In this document: positions 16,456 to 25,101 of the stretch, piece after piece
Layout of the letters: every line of letters starts with the position of its first letter
How positions within the stretch are numbered: the first letter of the stretch is position 1
Source: Desulfobulbus propionicus
GTDB taxonomy: Bacteria > Desulfobacterota > Dissulfuribacteria > Dissulfuribacterales > DYOW01
Reading direction: 5' to 3'
Length of the DNA stretch: 32,998 nucleotides
Assembly (NCBI GenBank): GCA_020720325.1
Contig: DYOW01000020.1
Location: 1-32,998 of the forward strand
Notes under the pieces: model-generated
Database searches by the model: none
What the model was told of the DNA's origin: nothing
The model's input: only the letters and a program-made list of their open reading frames with translations
Translations under genes and position numbers: made by a program

Positions 16456-16740
16456 TTGCAGATAAAAAATATTATCTGGTTGATTGACATTGTTGAAAAA
16501 ATAAAAATTAAACATTCTGTATCACAAATTGAGGTTATAGAAATATTAGAAAATAAACCAAAATTCAGGTTTGTTGAAAAAGGTTTCAGAAAAAATGAAA
16601 ATGTTTACTGTGCGTTAGGTAAAACAAATTCAGGACGATATTTAATTATTTTTTTTATTTATAAATTAAATTGTAATGCAATAATAATTTTTGCAAGAGA
16701 TATGACAAAATCAGAAAGGCATAAATATGAAAAAAAATAA
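16456..16740 (+). CDS. BrnT-like toxin of a type II toxin-antitoxin system
   Basis: A 94-residue basic protein. The middle (KFRFVEKGFRKNENVYCALGKTNSGRYLIIFF) and the ending ARDMTKSERHKYEKK match the BrnT family (DUF497), small RelE-fold ribonucleases that inhibit translation; the final AR-M-x3-ER-x-Y-E motif is the family hallmark. Start TTG at 16456 with AAGGTG (16445-16450) 5 nt before it; no ATG precedes the conserved part. It overlaps the next gene by 14 nt, as toxin and antitoxin genes often do. Base composition is even more AT-rich than the flanks, consistent with a mobile module. Confidence 0.82.
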   Translation: MQIKNIIWLIDIVEKIKIKHSVSQIEVIEILENKPKFRFVEKGFRKNENVYCALGKTNSGRYLIIFFIYKLNCNAIIIFARDMTKSERHKYEKK

Positions 16741-16990
16741 AACTACAATCTCTAAAAGCAAGTCTTATAAAGAAATCGGTGAGTTCTGGGATACTCATGA
16801 CCTCTCTCATTACTGGGAAAAAACAGAGGTTACAAACTTTGATGTTAACATTAAATCACAACAAAAATATTTTCCTATTGATGCCAATCTTACTAAAAAA
16901 ATAAAAAAATTAGCAAAAAAAAGGGGAGTAAAAACAACAACACTGATAAATTTATTATTACAGGAAAAAATTTCTGAAAATGTAATGTAA
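16727..16990 (+). CDS. CopG-family antitoxin, partner of BrnT-like toxin
   Basis: An 87-residue protein with the CopG-antitoxin layout: a toxin-binding KSYKEIGEFWDTHDLSHYWE segment near residues 12-30 and a ribbon-helix-helix region near 45-80 (FPIDANLTKKIKKLAKKRGVKTTTLINLLLQEKI). The FWDTHDL motif is typical of the CopG-type antitoxins paired with BrnT. It should bind its toxin and repress the shared promoter. The ATG lies inside the toxin gene, with AAAGG about 8 nt upstream. The toxin-first order matches brnTA operons. Confidence 0.85.
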   Translation: MKKNKTTISKSKSYKEIGEFWDTHDLSHYWEKTEVTNFDVNIKSQQKYFPIDANLTKKIKKLAKKRGVKTTTLINLLLQEKISENVM

Positions 16991-17040
16991 ATATTTGAAG
17001 TTGATAGAATTAAATTTATAAACAGGTAAAATTTACATAT

Positions 17041-19806
17041 ATGTCAATAAAATCATTATCTAATCTTTTTTCTCCAAAAAATATCGCCATTCTTGGCTCT
17101 GATTTCAAAGTGGGAACCGCAGGAAGAGTGCTTCTTAATAATTTAATCCAGGACAACTATGAAGGGGCAATATATCCTGTATTTTCAGAAAAACCCGCTG
17201 TTCTGGGGATTCCTGCCTTTAAAAATCCCGAAGACCTGCCGGATGACATCCAGCTTGCAGTCCTTGCAGGAGAACCTGAAAAATATTTGCAACATCTGGA
17301 TGCCTGCAAGAAAAAAAAGATAAAATCTATCCTTCTTTTTGGATATGATTTCAGACACAGAATAAAAGAACCCGACAAACTGCTTGCTGAAATAAAAAAG
17401 ATATGCAATGAAAATAACATAAGATGTCTGGGTCCCAATTCATTTGGTTTTATCCGCCCAAAACACAATCTTAATGTAAGCACCATAAAACAGGGATTAC
17501 AGCCCGGAAACCTTGCTTTCATCACCCAGAGCGCCACCCTTGGCTCAGCAATTCTCGACTATGCCCTTAAAAAAAATATAGGTTTCAGCCTGTTTATCTC
17601 CCTTGGAGCGCAGATAGACATTGATTGTTCCGAGCTTATTGATTTTCTTGCGACTGACCCGGATACAAAGGGAATAGTCCTTCACCTTGAATCAATAAAA
17701 AAAGGAAGGCAATTTATAGGGGCTGCCAGGTCTTTTGCAATGGTAAAACCCATTATAGCGGTAAAAGGTGGAAAATTTACCGAATCCTCCCAGGTTTCCC
17801 TTACCCATTCAGGCACAATGGCAGGAGAGGACAGGGTTTATGACGCTGTGTTTAAAAGGGCTGGAATTGTAAGAGTTGACCAGGTCTTTGAACTTTTTAA
17901 TGTTTCTGAGGCGCTTTCATGGCAAAAACCACCTGCAGGAAACAAACTTTTAATAGTAACAAATGCCGGAGGTCCCGCTGTTCTTGCCACTGATAAACTC
18001 ATAAGTTCAGGAGGCGCCCTTGCAAAATTGACAGATGACACCCTTGCCAAGTTAAATAAAGTCCTTCCTCCCTTCTGGTCTTCTGCAAATCCCATAGATG
18101 TGCTCTCAGACGCATCCCCCCAGCGAATTGCAAATGTCACTGAGATATGTCTTAATGCAAAGGAAACCAATGGAACGCTTGTAATCCTTACACCCCAGTT
18201 TGCCACCCAATCCATATTAACAGCCCAGGAAGTGGTGAATCTCTCAAAAAAATATCCGCAAAAAACCCTTCTTGCATGCTGGATGGGCGCTGGCGATATG
18301 GAAACAGCAAGAAAAATACTTGATGAAGGAAAAACGCCTAATTATGAAGCCCCTGAAGAGGCTGTCAAAAGCTTTGTCTTCATGCATAATTATAAGAAAA
18401 ATATCTCCCATCTCTATGAAACCCCCGCAAATATCCTTGCAGACCTTATCCCTGACTATGACGATGTGGAAAAAATCATAAATAACGCCGGGCTTGAAGG
18501 AAGAATAATCCTTAGCGAAAGGGAGTCAAAAGAAATTTTAAGCTGTTACGGTATTTTTTCACCTGAATTAAGACTGGCAAAAACCCCGGAACAAGCCCTT
18601 GCAATTGCAAAAGAAATAGGATTTCCTGTGGCAATGAAGATTGAATCCCCGCAGGTTACACATAAATTAAGCGTGAAAGGGATTTTTTTACATGTAAAAG
18701 AAGAAGAGGTTATCCAAACCTTTAATGCAATAAGCGAAAATCTGGCTAAATTTGCCCCTGACGCGCAATTTTCAGGGGTGACAGTTCAAAAAATGATTCT
18801 ATGGACAGGTTATGAGCTGACTATAGGCGCTAAAAAGGATACAACCTTTGGTTCGGTTATTCTGTTTGGCGCTGGCGGTGTGCTTGTTGAGGCAATAAAG
18901 GATTATGCAGTGGCGCTTCCACCCTTAAATCAAACCCTTGTAAAAAGACTCTTTGAAGAGACAAAAGTATATAATTTTCTTAAATACAGCGCCCGTTTCA
19001 CTCCTAATCTTGATAAACTTGAAGAGGTGATACTTAGATTTTCCCAGCTTATATGTGATTTTCCAATTATAAAAGAGGTGGATATCAATCCTTTCTATCT
19101 TGGGGAAAAAGACTACCTGTGTCTTGACGCAAGGATAATCCTTGAAGATGATGTAAAACATGGTTATAAAAAACCTCTTGGGGCATTTTGTCCTGCAAAT
19201 CTTGTCATCTGCCCCTATCCTATAAATTATATTGACAGCGCCATTGATAAAGACGGCAAGACCTTTATTGTAAGACCCATAAAACCCGAAGACGAGCCTC
19301 TTCTTTATGAACTTTTCAATACATTTTCCCCTGAGACAATAAGAATGAGATTTTTCCGTCCGCTTACTGAAATTTCCCACGAACAAATGGTTAAATACTG
19401 CCATCTTGATTATGACAGAGAAATTGCCCTTCTTGGCGCTTATCATGAAGACAATAAAGAAGTTGTCATGGGGGTTGGAAGGCTTATAATCTTTCCGGAT
19501 AATGAATATGCGGAATATGCGGTGGTTATTGGGGATCCGTGGCAGGGAAAAGGCATCGCGGGCATTCTTACTAAGAAATGCCTTAAAATTGCCATGAAAA
19601 AAGGACTAAAACATGTTGATATGGATGTGTTAAAAGAAAATTCCCCGATGAGAGGACTTGCGGTTAAATTTAATTTTATTGAGATAAAACAGGATGAAGA
19701 TGAAGGCATCATTAAATACAGGCTGTTTTTGGATAATACAGATATATTAAACCAAAATATTAAGACAAACGGCAAAAAGCCCAGAAAAGGTATTTCAAAA
19801 AAATAA
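17041..19806 (+). CDS. ADP-forming acetyl-CoA synthetase fused to a GNAT acetyltransferase (Pat-like)
   Basis: A 921-residue fusion. Residues 1-450: CoA-binding and succinyl-CoA-ligase-like domains (IAILGS near 15, CLGPNSFGF near 130). Residues about 490-715: ATP-grasp subunit (SERESKEILSCYGI, then PVAMKIESPQVTHK, FGAGGVLVEA, IKEVDINPF). Residues about 735-890: GNAT domain with acetyl-CoA motif DPWQGKGIAGIL. The order ACS-ATP-grasp-GNAT is that of the lysine acetyltransferase Pat/PatZ. In Pat the synthetase part is considered inactive because its catalytic His is lost; here His256 (THSGTMAG) and the second His (TQVTHK-type, THK) are both kept, so it may make or consume acetyl-CoA and also acetylate proteins. 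Its TAA overlaps the next ATG by 1 nt. Confidence 0.88.
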   Translation: MSIKSLSNLFSPKNIAILGSDFKVGTAGRVLLNNLIQDNYEGAIYPVFSEKPAVLGIPAFKNPEDLPDDIQLAVLAGEPEKYLQHLDACKKKKIKSILLFGYDFRHRIKEPDKLLAEIKKICNENNIRCLGPNSFGFIRPKHNLNVSTIKQGLQPGNLAFITQSATLGSAILDYALKKNIGFSLFISLGAQIDIDCSELIDFLATDPDTKGIVLHLESIKKGRQFIGAARSFAMVKPIIAVKGGKFTESSQVSLTHSGTMAGEDRVYDAVFKRAGIVRVDQVFELFNVSEALSWQKPPAGNKLLIVTNAGGPAVLATDKLISSGGALAKLTDDTLAKLNKVLPPFWSSANPIDVLSDASPQRIANVTEICLNAKETNGTLVILTPQFATQSILTAQEVVNLSKKYPQKTLLACWMGAGDMETARKILDEGKTPNYEAPEEAVKSFVFMHNYKKNISHLYETPANILADLIPDYDDVEKIINNAGLEGRIILSERESKEILSCYGIFSPELRLAKTPEQALAIAKEIGFPVAMKIESPQVTHKLSVKGIFLHVKEEEVIQTFNAISENLAKFAPDAQFSGVTVQKMILWTGYELTIGAKKDTTFGSVILFGAGGVLVEAIKDYAVALPPLNQTLVKRLFEETKVYNFLKYSARFTPNLDKLEEVILRFSQLICDFPIIKEVDINPFYLGEKDYLCLDARIILEDDVKHGYKKPLGAFCPANLVICPYPINYIDSAIDKDGKTFIVRPIKPEDEPLLYELFNTFSPETIRMRFFRPLTEISHEQMVKYCHLDYDREIALLGAYHEDNKEVVMGVGRLIIFPDNEYAEYAVVIGDPWQGKGIAGILTKKCLKIAMKKGLKHVDMDVLKENSPMRGLAVKFNFIEIKQDEDEGIIKYRLFLDNTDILNQNIKTNGKKPRKGISKK

Positions 19807-20780
19807 TGTCTGACTTCTATAAAATAAATATAGTGACACACGATATCTACAGACTGCATGATACGAGCGGAGATAAATATCATCCTGAAAAGCCCGGGCG
19901 AATAACCTCTGTAGTTGAACATCTCAAAAAAGGGATGCTTTCCACAAACTTAAATTTTATTGAAGCCAATTGCCCTGAAAGGGAATGGATATTAAAGATA
20001 CATAATAACAATTATCTCCTGCGTTTTGAGGAGGCATGCCTTGCGGGAAAGGAATATCTTGCCCATCCTGACAACAGGATTTCATATAATTCCTTTGAGG
20101 CAGCCTTTTATTCCTGCGGTTCAGGCTTGACTTCAATAGATTATGTTGAAAAACAGACAGATGGAGTATTTTTCTGCCTTTCAAGACCACCGGGACATCA
20201 TTCTGAAACATCCCTTGCCCTTGGATTTTGTTTTATTAATAATGTTGCGGTTGCGGCAAAATACTGGCAGGAAAAATATAATAGAGAACGGATTTTTGTG
20301 CTTGATTTTGACGCCCATCACGGAAACGGCATTCAGGCAAGCTTTGAGGAAGATCCATCTGTATTTTATGCAAGCATCCATGAACATCCCACATTTAGTT
20401 TTCCCGGCACAGGTTATGCTGACGACAACGGAAGCGGAAAAGGCATTGGCGCGACATTAAATATTCCCTTAAAGCCTGGTTCAGGCGATAAGCAGGTTCT
20501 TGAAATAATGGATACAACTATTTATGATGCTTTGGAAAGGTTTAAGCCTGATGCGATCATTGTCGCGGCAGGATTTGACGCCCATATTGATGATGATATG
20601 TCAGGACTTGCCTTTTCAACAAGGCTTTATGGAGAAATCGGAATGAGGCTTTTTGTGATGGCAAAAAAATTCTGTGATGGTAGAATTATAAGCATATTGG
20701 AGGGCGGCTATAATATCAACGCGCTTTGTAACAGCATTGAGACATATCTGGCGGGTATATCTATTAAAACAGGAGAATAG
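19806..20780 (+). CDS. acuC: Class I histone-deacetylase family protein, AcuC-like
   Basis: A 324-residue zinc deacetylase fold. Catalytic and metal residues are all present: RPPGHH with His131-His132, FDAHHGNG with Asp169 and His171 as zinc ligands, GFDAH with Asp258, and LEGGYN with transition-state Tyr302. Expected role: removing acetyl groups from lysines, here most likely those placed by the GNAT partner. It starts at the last base of the preceding stop (ATG 19806), so expression is coupled with the acetyltransferase. In Bacillus, AcuC reverses AcuA acetylation of acetyl-CoA synthetase and AcuB lies beside it; the same trio is arranged here. The alternative, acetoin utilisation or polyamine deacetylation, cannot be excluded from sequence. 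Confidence 0.9.
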   Translation: MSDFYKINIVTHDIYRLHDTSGDKYHPEKPGRITSVVEHLKKGMLSTNLNFIEANCPEREWILKIHNNNYLLRFEEACLAGKEYLAHPDNRISYNSFEAAFYSCGSGLTSIDYVEKQTDGVFFCLSRPPGHHSETSLALGFCFINNVAVAAKYWQEKYNRERIFVLDFDAHHGNGIQASFEEDPSVFYASIHEHPTFSFPGTGYADDNGSGKGIGATLNIPLKPGSGDKQVLEIMDTTIYDALERFKPDAIIVAAGFDAHIDDDMSGLAFSTRLYGEIGMRLFVMAKKFCDGRIISILEGGYNINALCNSIETYLAGISIKTGE

Positions 20781-20784
20781 CAAT

Positions 20785-21426
20785 ATGTATATATCTGAAT
20801 ATATGACAAAAGACCCTTTAAAAATAAATCCTGACCTGACCATATCTCAGGCAAGAGAAATTTTGGATTCAAAACACTTCAGACATCTTCCTGTTGTTGA
20901 TGATAACGGGCGCCTTCTCGGTATCATAACAGACAGGGATATAAGGTCTGCCTATCCTTCCTCCCTTGCCCCGGATGAAGAAAGAAAAAGAACCCTTGAA
21001 CAGACAACAATAACCCCGGTAGGCTCAATAATGAGCAGGGTATTATCAACCCTTTCCCCTGATGCCACCCTTGATGACGCTCTTCTATTCTTCAGAAAAC
21101 ATATTGTCGGGGCAATTCCAATTACCGATAAGGAAAATAAACTTGTTGGAATTTTTTCAATAAGGGATATGATTAAAGCATACAGTAATATCTTTGGATT
21201 GGGTGAGAAAGGAAGCCAGTTAATTGCCGTTGAAGACGACCTTGACAAAAAGAATATAATGAGCCTTATTGTAAGGGTTTTGGAAAGCAATAATATATCT
21301 TTTACACGGATTATGCGCACAGGCAGCAGGATTTATATAAGGGCGCAATCCTATAATATAAAATCCATAAAGGCAGCGCTGGAATCAGAAGGACTTAATC
21401 TTATTGAAAGAAAGGTGGACGTATGA
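20785..21426 (+). CDS. acuB: CBS-CBS-ACT domain protein, AcuB-like
   Basis: A 213-residue protein with two CBS domains (about 1-60 and 76-135; each with RHLPVVDDNGRLLGIITDRDI or GAIPITDKENKLVGIFSIRDM) and a C-terminal ACT-like domain (about 145-212, beginning GSQLIAVEDDL). CBS pairs bind adenosine nucleotides, ACT domains bind small ligands, so it may sense energy state. The AcuB layout is exactly this. Start: ATG 20785 with AGGAG at 20771-20775 (9 nt); an upstream in-frame ATG at 20737 lies inside acuC and gives a non-homologous prefix, so I rejected it. Its TGA overlaps the next ATG (ATGA, 21423-21426). Confidence 0.88.
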   Translation: MYISEYMTKDPLKINPDLTISQAREILDSKHFRHLPVVDDNGRLLGIITDRDIRSAYPSSLAPDEERKRTLEQTTITPVGSIMSRVLSTLSPDATLDDALLFFRKHIVGAIPITDKENKLVGIFSIRDMIKAYSNIFGLGEKGSQLIAVEDDLDKKNIMSLIVRVLESNNISFTRIMRTGSRIYIRAQSYNIKSIKAALESEGLNLIERKVDV

Positions 21427-23513
21427 AATACCTTCTATATCCTGAATCGGTTTGTGTCATAGGGGCATCAAGAAATCCCCAGAAACTCGGCTATGCAATA
21501 CTTAAAAATGTTATTGACAGCGGTTTTAAAGGGGATATCTTCCCCGTTAATCCATCTGGCGAGGAAATTCTGGGGTATAAATCCTTTCCTGATGTAAAAT
21601 CCATAAAAGACAGGGCGCATCTTGCAGTAATCACAATTCCTTCAAGGTTTGTGATTGAAACCATAAAAGAATGCGGTGAAAACGGCGTTAAAGCAATAGT
21701 TGTAATATCCGCAGGTTTCAGGGAAACAGGGCACAAAGGGTTAATGGCTGAGATGGAAATCGCAAGGCTTGCTGAAGAATATAATATGGATATTGTTGGG
21801 CCCAACTGTCTTGGTTTAATAAACACACATACCCCCGTAAATGCGTCATTTGCGGCTGGAATGCCATTAAAAGGCAATATTGCCTTTATGTCACAGTCAG
21901 GGGCATTATGCACTGCAGTTCTTGATATGTCCTTTAATCTTGGAATAGGATTTTCAACATTTGTTAGTCTTGGGAACAAGGCGCATATTAATGAAGTGGA
22001 TTTTCTCTCTGCCTTTGACAATGACCCAAACAGCAGCGTAGCGCTTGCATATCTTGAGGGTATCTCAAACGGCGGTCTTTTTATTAAAAAAGCAAGAGAC
22101 ATAAGCAAAAGAAAACCAATAGTTGCCATAAAATCAGGCACAACTGACGCTGGTTCAAGGGCTGTAAGCTCCCATACCGGCACCCTTGCAGGAAGCGAAA
22201 AGGCATATGAGGCTGCCTTTAAACAGGCTGGTGTCATAAGGGCAGGAACAGTATCAGACCTTTTTGACATATCCTGGGCTTTTTCCACCCAACCTTTGCC
22301 TACCACAGAGAGAATCGCAATAGTGACAAATGCAGGCGGACCTGGCATACTTGCGACAGATATGGCTGAAAGAAAAGGATTAAAGCTTGCATCCCTCACA
22401 TCCGAGACAATGGAAGAATTAGCAAAATCGCTTCCTTCTGCTGCAAGTGTGCTTAACCCTGTTGATGTCCTTGGAGACGCGCTCTCAGACAGATATAAAG
22501 TCGCAATAAAACTTGTCCTTGAAGACCCCAATGTGGGCGGTGTAATAGTCATACTAACTCCGCAGATAATGACTGAAATCGAAGAAACAGCAAATGTCAT
22601 TATTGAACTTTCAAAACAGTATAATAAACCCATTCTTACAAGTTTTATGGGTGATGCCACAACAGGCAAAGGGGTCGCCATACTTTCCCGAAACAAAATC
22701 CCCAATTATCCCATTCCCGAACGCGCTGTTTATGCCCTTAAGGAAATGGTGAATTACAGGCTCTGGCAGGATGTTCAGGACGAAGAAATTACAGAATTTG
22801 AATTTGATAATGAAAAAATAAATAATATCTTTCAAAAAGCCCTCTCCAAAGGAAGACTTACTCTTGGCGAAACAGACGCAAAACAGATAATGGAGGCAAT
22901 AGGCATGAAAGTCCCCCCTTCCAAACTCTGTTCGTCTGCAGATGAAGCGATTAAGTTTGCCGATGAGATTGGCTATCCTGTGGTTATGAAGATAGCCTCC
23001 CCTGACATACTTCATAAAACCGATGTTGGTGGAGTAAAACTTGATGTAAGAACTCCCGAAGATGTCAGAGACAGTTTTGACCTTATAACCATGAGGTCAA
23101 TGAGATATATGCCAAATGCCGAAATATGGGGTTGCAATGTGCAGAAACAACTTCCAAAGGCAAGGGAAATGATTATCGGAGTCAACAGAGATACTCAGTT
23201 TGGTCCCCTTGTTATGGCAGGACTTGGCGGCATATATGTTGAAGTATTAAAGGATGTCGCATTCAGAATAGCGCCTTTTTCAAGAAAAACAGCAAGGGAG
23301 ATGCTCTTTGAGATAAAAACAATTAATCTCATAAGAGGAGTAAGGGGACAGGCGCCCGGAGATATTAACGGCATTATTGACACCCTTATCAGGATATCAC
23401 AACTTGTCACAAGATTTCCAAATATTGTTGAGCTTGATATTAATCCCCTCTTTGTTTATGAAGAAGGCAAAGGTGTTGTGGGACTTGATATGAGACTTGC
23501 ATTAAAACCATAA
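21423..23513 (+). CDS. Acetate/acyl-CoA ligase (ADP-forming), fused alpha-beta subunits
   Basis: A 696-residue acyl-CoA synthetase that converts acyl-CoA, ADP and phosphate to acid, ATP and CoA, and the reverse; in anaerobes it conserves energy from acetyl-CoA. Alpha part: CoA-binding domain (VCVIGASRNPQKLGYA), VGPNCLGLIN near residue 125, and the phosphorylated His251 in AVSSHTGTLAGS. Beta part from about 460: ATP-grasp domain (PPSKLCSSADEAIKFADEIGYPVVMK, then SPDILHKTDVGGVKL with the second His, and LDINPLFVYEEG near the end). No GNAT domain. It overlaps acuB by 4 nt. The substrate (acetate or branched/aryl acids) cannot be told. Confidence 0.92.
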   Translation: MKYLLYPESVCVIGASRNPQKLGYAILKNVIDSGFKGDIFPVNPSGEEILGYKSFPDVKSIKDRAHLAVITIPSRFVIETIKECGENGVKAIVVISAGFRETGHKGLMAEMEIARLAEEYNMDIVGPNCLGLINTHTPVNASFAAGMPLKGNIAFMSQSGALCTAVLDMSFNLGIGFSTFVSLGNKAHINEVDFLSAFDNDPNSSVALAYLEGISNGGLFIKKARDISKRKPIVAIKSGTTDAGSRAVSSHTGTLAGSEKAYEAAFKQAGVIRAGTVSDLFDISWAFSTQPLPTTERIAIVTNAGGPGILATDMAERKGLKLASLTSETMEELAKSLPSAASVLNPVDVLGDALSDRYKVAIKLVLEDPNVGGVIVILTPQIMTEIEETANVIIELSKQYNKPILTSFMGDATTGKGVAILSRNKIPNYPIPERAVYALKEMVNYRLWQDVQDEEITEFEFDNEKINNIFQKALSKGRLTLGETDAKQIMEAIGMKVPPSKLCSSADEAIKFADEIGYPVVMKIASPDILHKTDVGGVKLDVRTPEDVRDSFDLITMRSMRYMPNAEIWGCNVQKQLPKAREMIIGVNRDTQFGPLVMAGLGGIYVEVLKDVAFRIAPFSRKTAREMLFEIKTINLIRGVRGQAPGDINGIIDTLIRISQLVTRFPNIVELDINPLFVYEEGKGVVGLDMRLALKP

Positions 23514-23527
23514 ATTAAGGAGGAAAA

Positions 23528-24592
23528 ATGATTCCCATATATATTACATCAACTCAGAATTTTTCAGGAAAAAGCGCTATTTGTGTTGGTCTTATCAAAA
23601 AGCTTCTGGCAAAAGGCTTAAAAACCGGATATATAAAACCTTTCAGCGCTCATGCAAAATATTTTAACGGCAAATTGATAGATGAAGACACTGTTTTTAT
23701 AAGAGATATATTTGAAATGCCCGAACCTGTTGAAAAACTCTGTCCTGTCATGCTTTCCGACAGGGTGGTTGAAGATATAGTAAAGACCGGCGAACACAAT
23801 TATAAGGAAGTAATTCTTAATGCCTTTAAGGACATATCTTCCAATAAAGATGTGATGATTATTGAAGGCGCATCAAATCAAAGGGAAGGCTGGCTTTTGG
23901 ATCTCTCACCTTTAAAGATAGTTAAAGAATTTGATGCAAAGGTATTCGCAATAGTACCATTTGAAAACAATCTGCAGTTTATGGATGATGTCCTCACACT
24001 AAAGGGAAAATTCGAAGACAGGCTTGTTGGAGTTATTCTTAACAGGATTCCAAAAATAAAGCTTAATACAGTTAATGAAAGTTTCAGACCATATATAGAA
24101 TCAAAGGGGATCCGCGTGCTTGGAGTATTTCCAAAAGAAGTTGTTTTGATGTCAGTAAGCGTTCAGGAAATACTGGAAGGTCTGGGAGGCGAAATTCTCT
24201 GCGCCAGAGAAAATATCAATGAACTTGTGGAGCATCTTATGATCGGGGCAATGAGCGTGGACAGCGCTCTGAGATATTTCAGAAGGCATTCCAACAAGGC
24301 GGTAATAACGGGTGGAGACAGACCGGATGTCCAGCTTGCAGCCCTTGAAACCTCTACAAAATGCCTTATCTTAACAGGAAATCTAAGACCAAATCCAATG
24401 ATTGTCGCAAAGGCAGAGGATATGGGCGTGCCTATTATACTCACCCAATACGATACATTAACAACTGTTGAGATAATCGAATCATTTTTCGGAAAGACCA
24501 GATTCCACCAGAAGAAAAAAATCATGGCCTTTGAAGAAATGATGGATAAAAATCTTGATTTTGATAGACTTTATTCAGTATTAATGATATAA
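23528..24592 (+). CDS. BioD-like/DRTGG-domain protein (phosphotransacetylase N-terminal-like)
   Basis: A 354-residue cytosolic protein with two parts of the long-form phosphotransacetylase: an N-terminal AAA_26 (dethiobiotin-synthetase-like) P-loop domain, whose loop reads YITSTQNFSGKSAICVGL (about residues 5-22), and a C-terminal DRTGG domain (about 215-320; AVITGGDRPDVQLAAL). The catalytic acetyl-phosphate transferase domain is absent. Such stand-alone proteins are thought to be regulatory, but function is not known to me. A strong AAGGAGG at 23517-23523 precedes the ATG. Position directly after the ADP-forming ligase supports a link to acetyl-CoA/acetyl phosphate metabolism. Confidence 0.85.
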   Translation: MIPIYITSTQNFSGKSAICVGLIKKLLAKGLKTGYIKPFSAHAKYFNGKLIDEDTVFIRDIFEMPEPVEKLCPVMLSDRVVEDIVKTGEHNYKEVILNAFKDISSNKDVMIIEGASNQREGWLLDLSPLKIVKEFDAKVFAIVPFENNLQFMDDVLTLKGKFEDRLVGVILNRIPKIKLNTVNESFRPYIESKGIRVLGVFPKEVVLMSVSVQEILEGLGGEILCARENINELVEHLMIGAMSVDSALRYFRRHSNKAVITGGDRPDVQLAALETSTKCLILTGNLRPNPMIVAKAEDMGVPIILTQYDTLTTVEIIESFFGKTRFHQKKKIMAFEEMMDKNLDFDRLYSVLMI

Positions 24593-24621
24593 TTAAAAAA
24601 AATTACAGGATTATAACTAAG

Positions 24622-25101
24622 ATGGAAAAAGTTACTGTTCAGAAAGGAAAATTTATAATTAGTAATGATACAACGATAGAGATCGTTACAGAATTCCTTG
24701 GCGCATCTCTTGCTGTTATTATCTATGACAGGGTTGAAAAAATCGGAGGAATTTTAGTCTGTATGATTCCCAAAAGCCTCATGCTTGTTATGGGTAATGA
24801 TAAAAACGTAAGACATGGACTTAACACTGGTCTTCCTGCCCTTTTTAAGGGATTTATGCCAAATTCCAAAAAAGAAAATTTTGAAATTTATCTTGTGGGC
24901 GCAGGCTCTTTTCTAAGCTCTCCCCCACAGTTTGATATCGGAGACCAACTTTACAGAACTGCGACACATATCCTTACAAAAAATAAATTTGAGATAAAGG
25001 GTGAGCATATTAAATGGCAGATAAACAGATCTGCGCTTCTTAATATTGAATCAGGAGAAGTAAAAATAAGACTCACCGACGGTCAGGAGATCAAATTATG
25101 A
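24622..25101 (+). CDS. CheD-like protein lacking the catalytic Cys and His
   Basis: A 159-residue protein aligning by eye to chemoreceptor glutamine deamidase CheD: LGASLAVIIYDRVEKIGGILVCMIP near residues 26-50, then LYRTATHILTKNKFEIKGEHI, and GEVKIRLTDGQEI at the end. CheD uses a Cys in a G-S-C-V motif (Cys27 in Thermotoga) and a His in GGxxH (His44). Here these positions are Ser29 (LGAS-L) and Val46 (GGILVC), so deamidase activity is unlikely; a scaffold or binding role is likelier. No chemotaxis genes are present in the window. It overlaps the downstream HDOD gene (ATGA, 25098-25101), indicating joint function. Confidence 0.78.
   Translation: MEKVTVQKGKFIISNDTTIEIVTEFLGASLAVIIYDRVEKIGGILVCMIPKSLMLVMGNDKNVRHGLNTGLPALFKGFMPNSKKENFEIYLVGAGSFLSSPPQFDIGDQLYRTATHILTKNKFEIKGEHIKWQINRSALLNIESGEVKIRLTDGQEIKL

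Noticed and set aside
20737-20784. Earlier start for the AcuB-like protein
   Set aside because: It lies within acuC and adds 16 non-homologous residues; ATG 20785 has a good AGGAG at the right distance.
21491-22705. Long open frame of 404 codons on the minus strand inside the ADP-forming ligase gene
   Set aside because: It mirrors a strongly conserved enzyme on the plus strand, has no ribosome site and no family resemblance; codon bias of the real gene explains it.
24622-25101. Active chemoreceptor deamidase CheD
   Set aside because: Catalytic Cys and His positions are Ser and Val, and there are no chemotaxis genes nearby.
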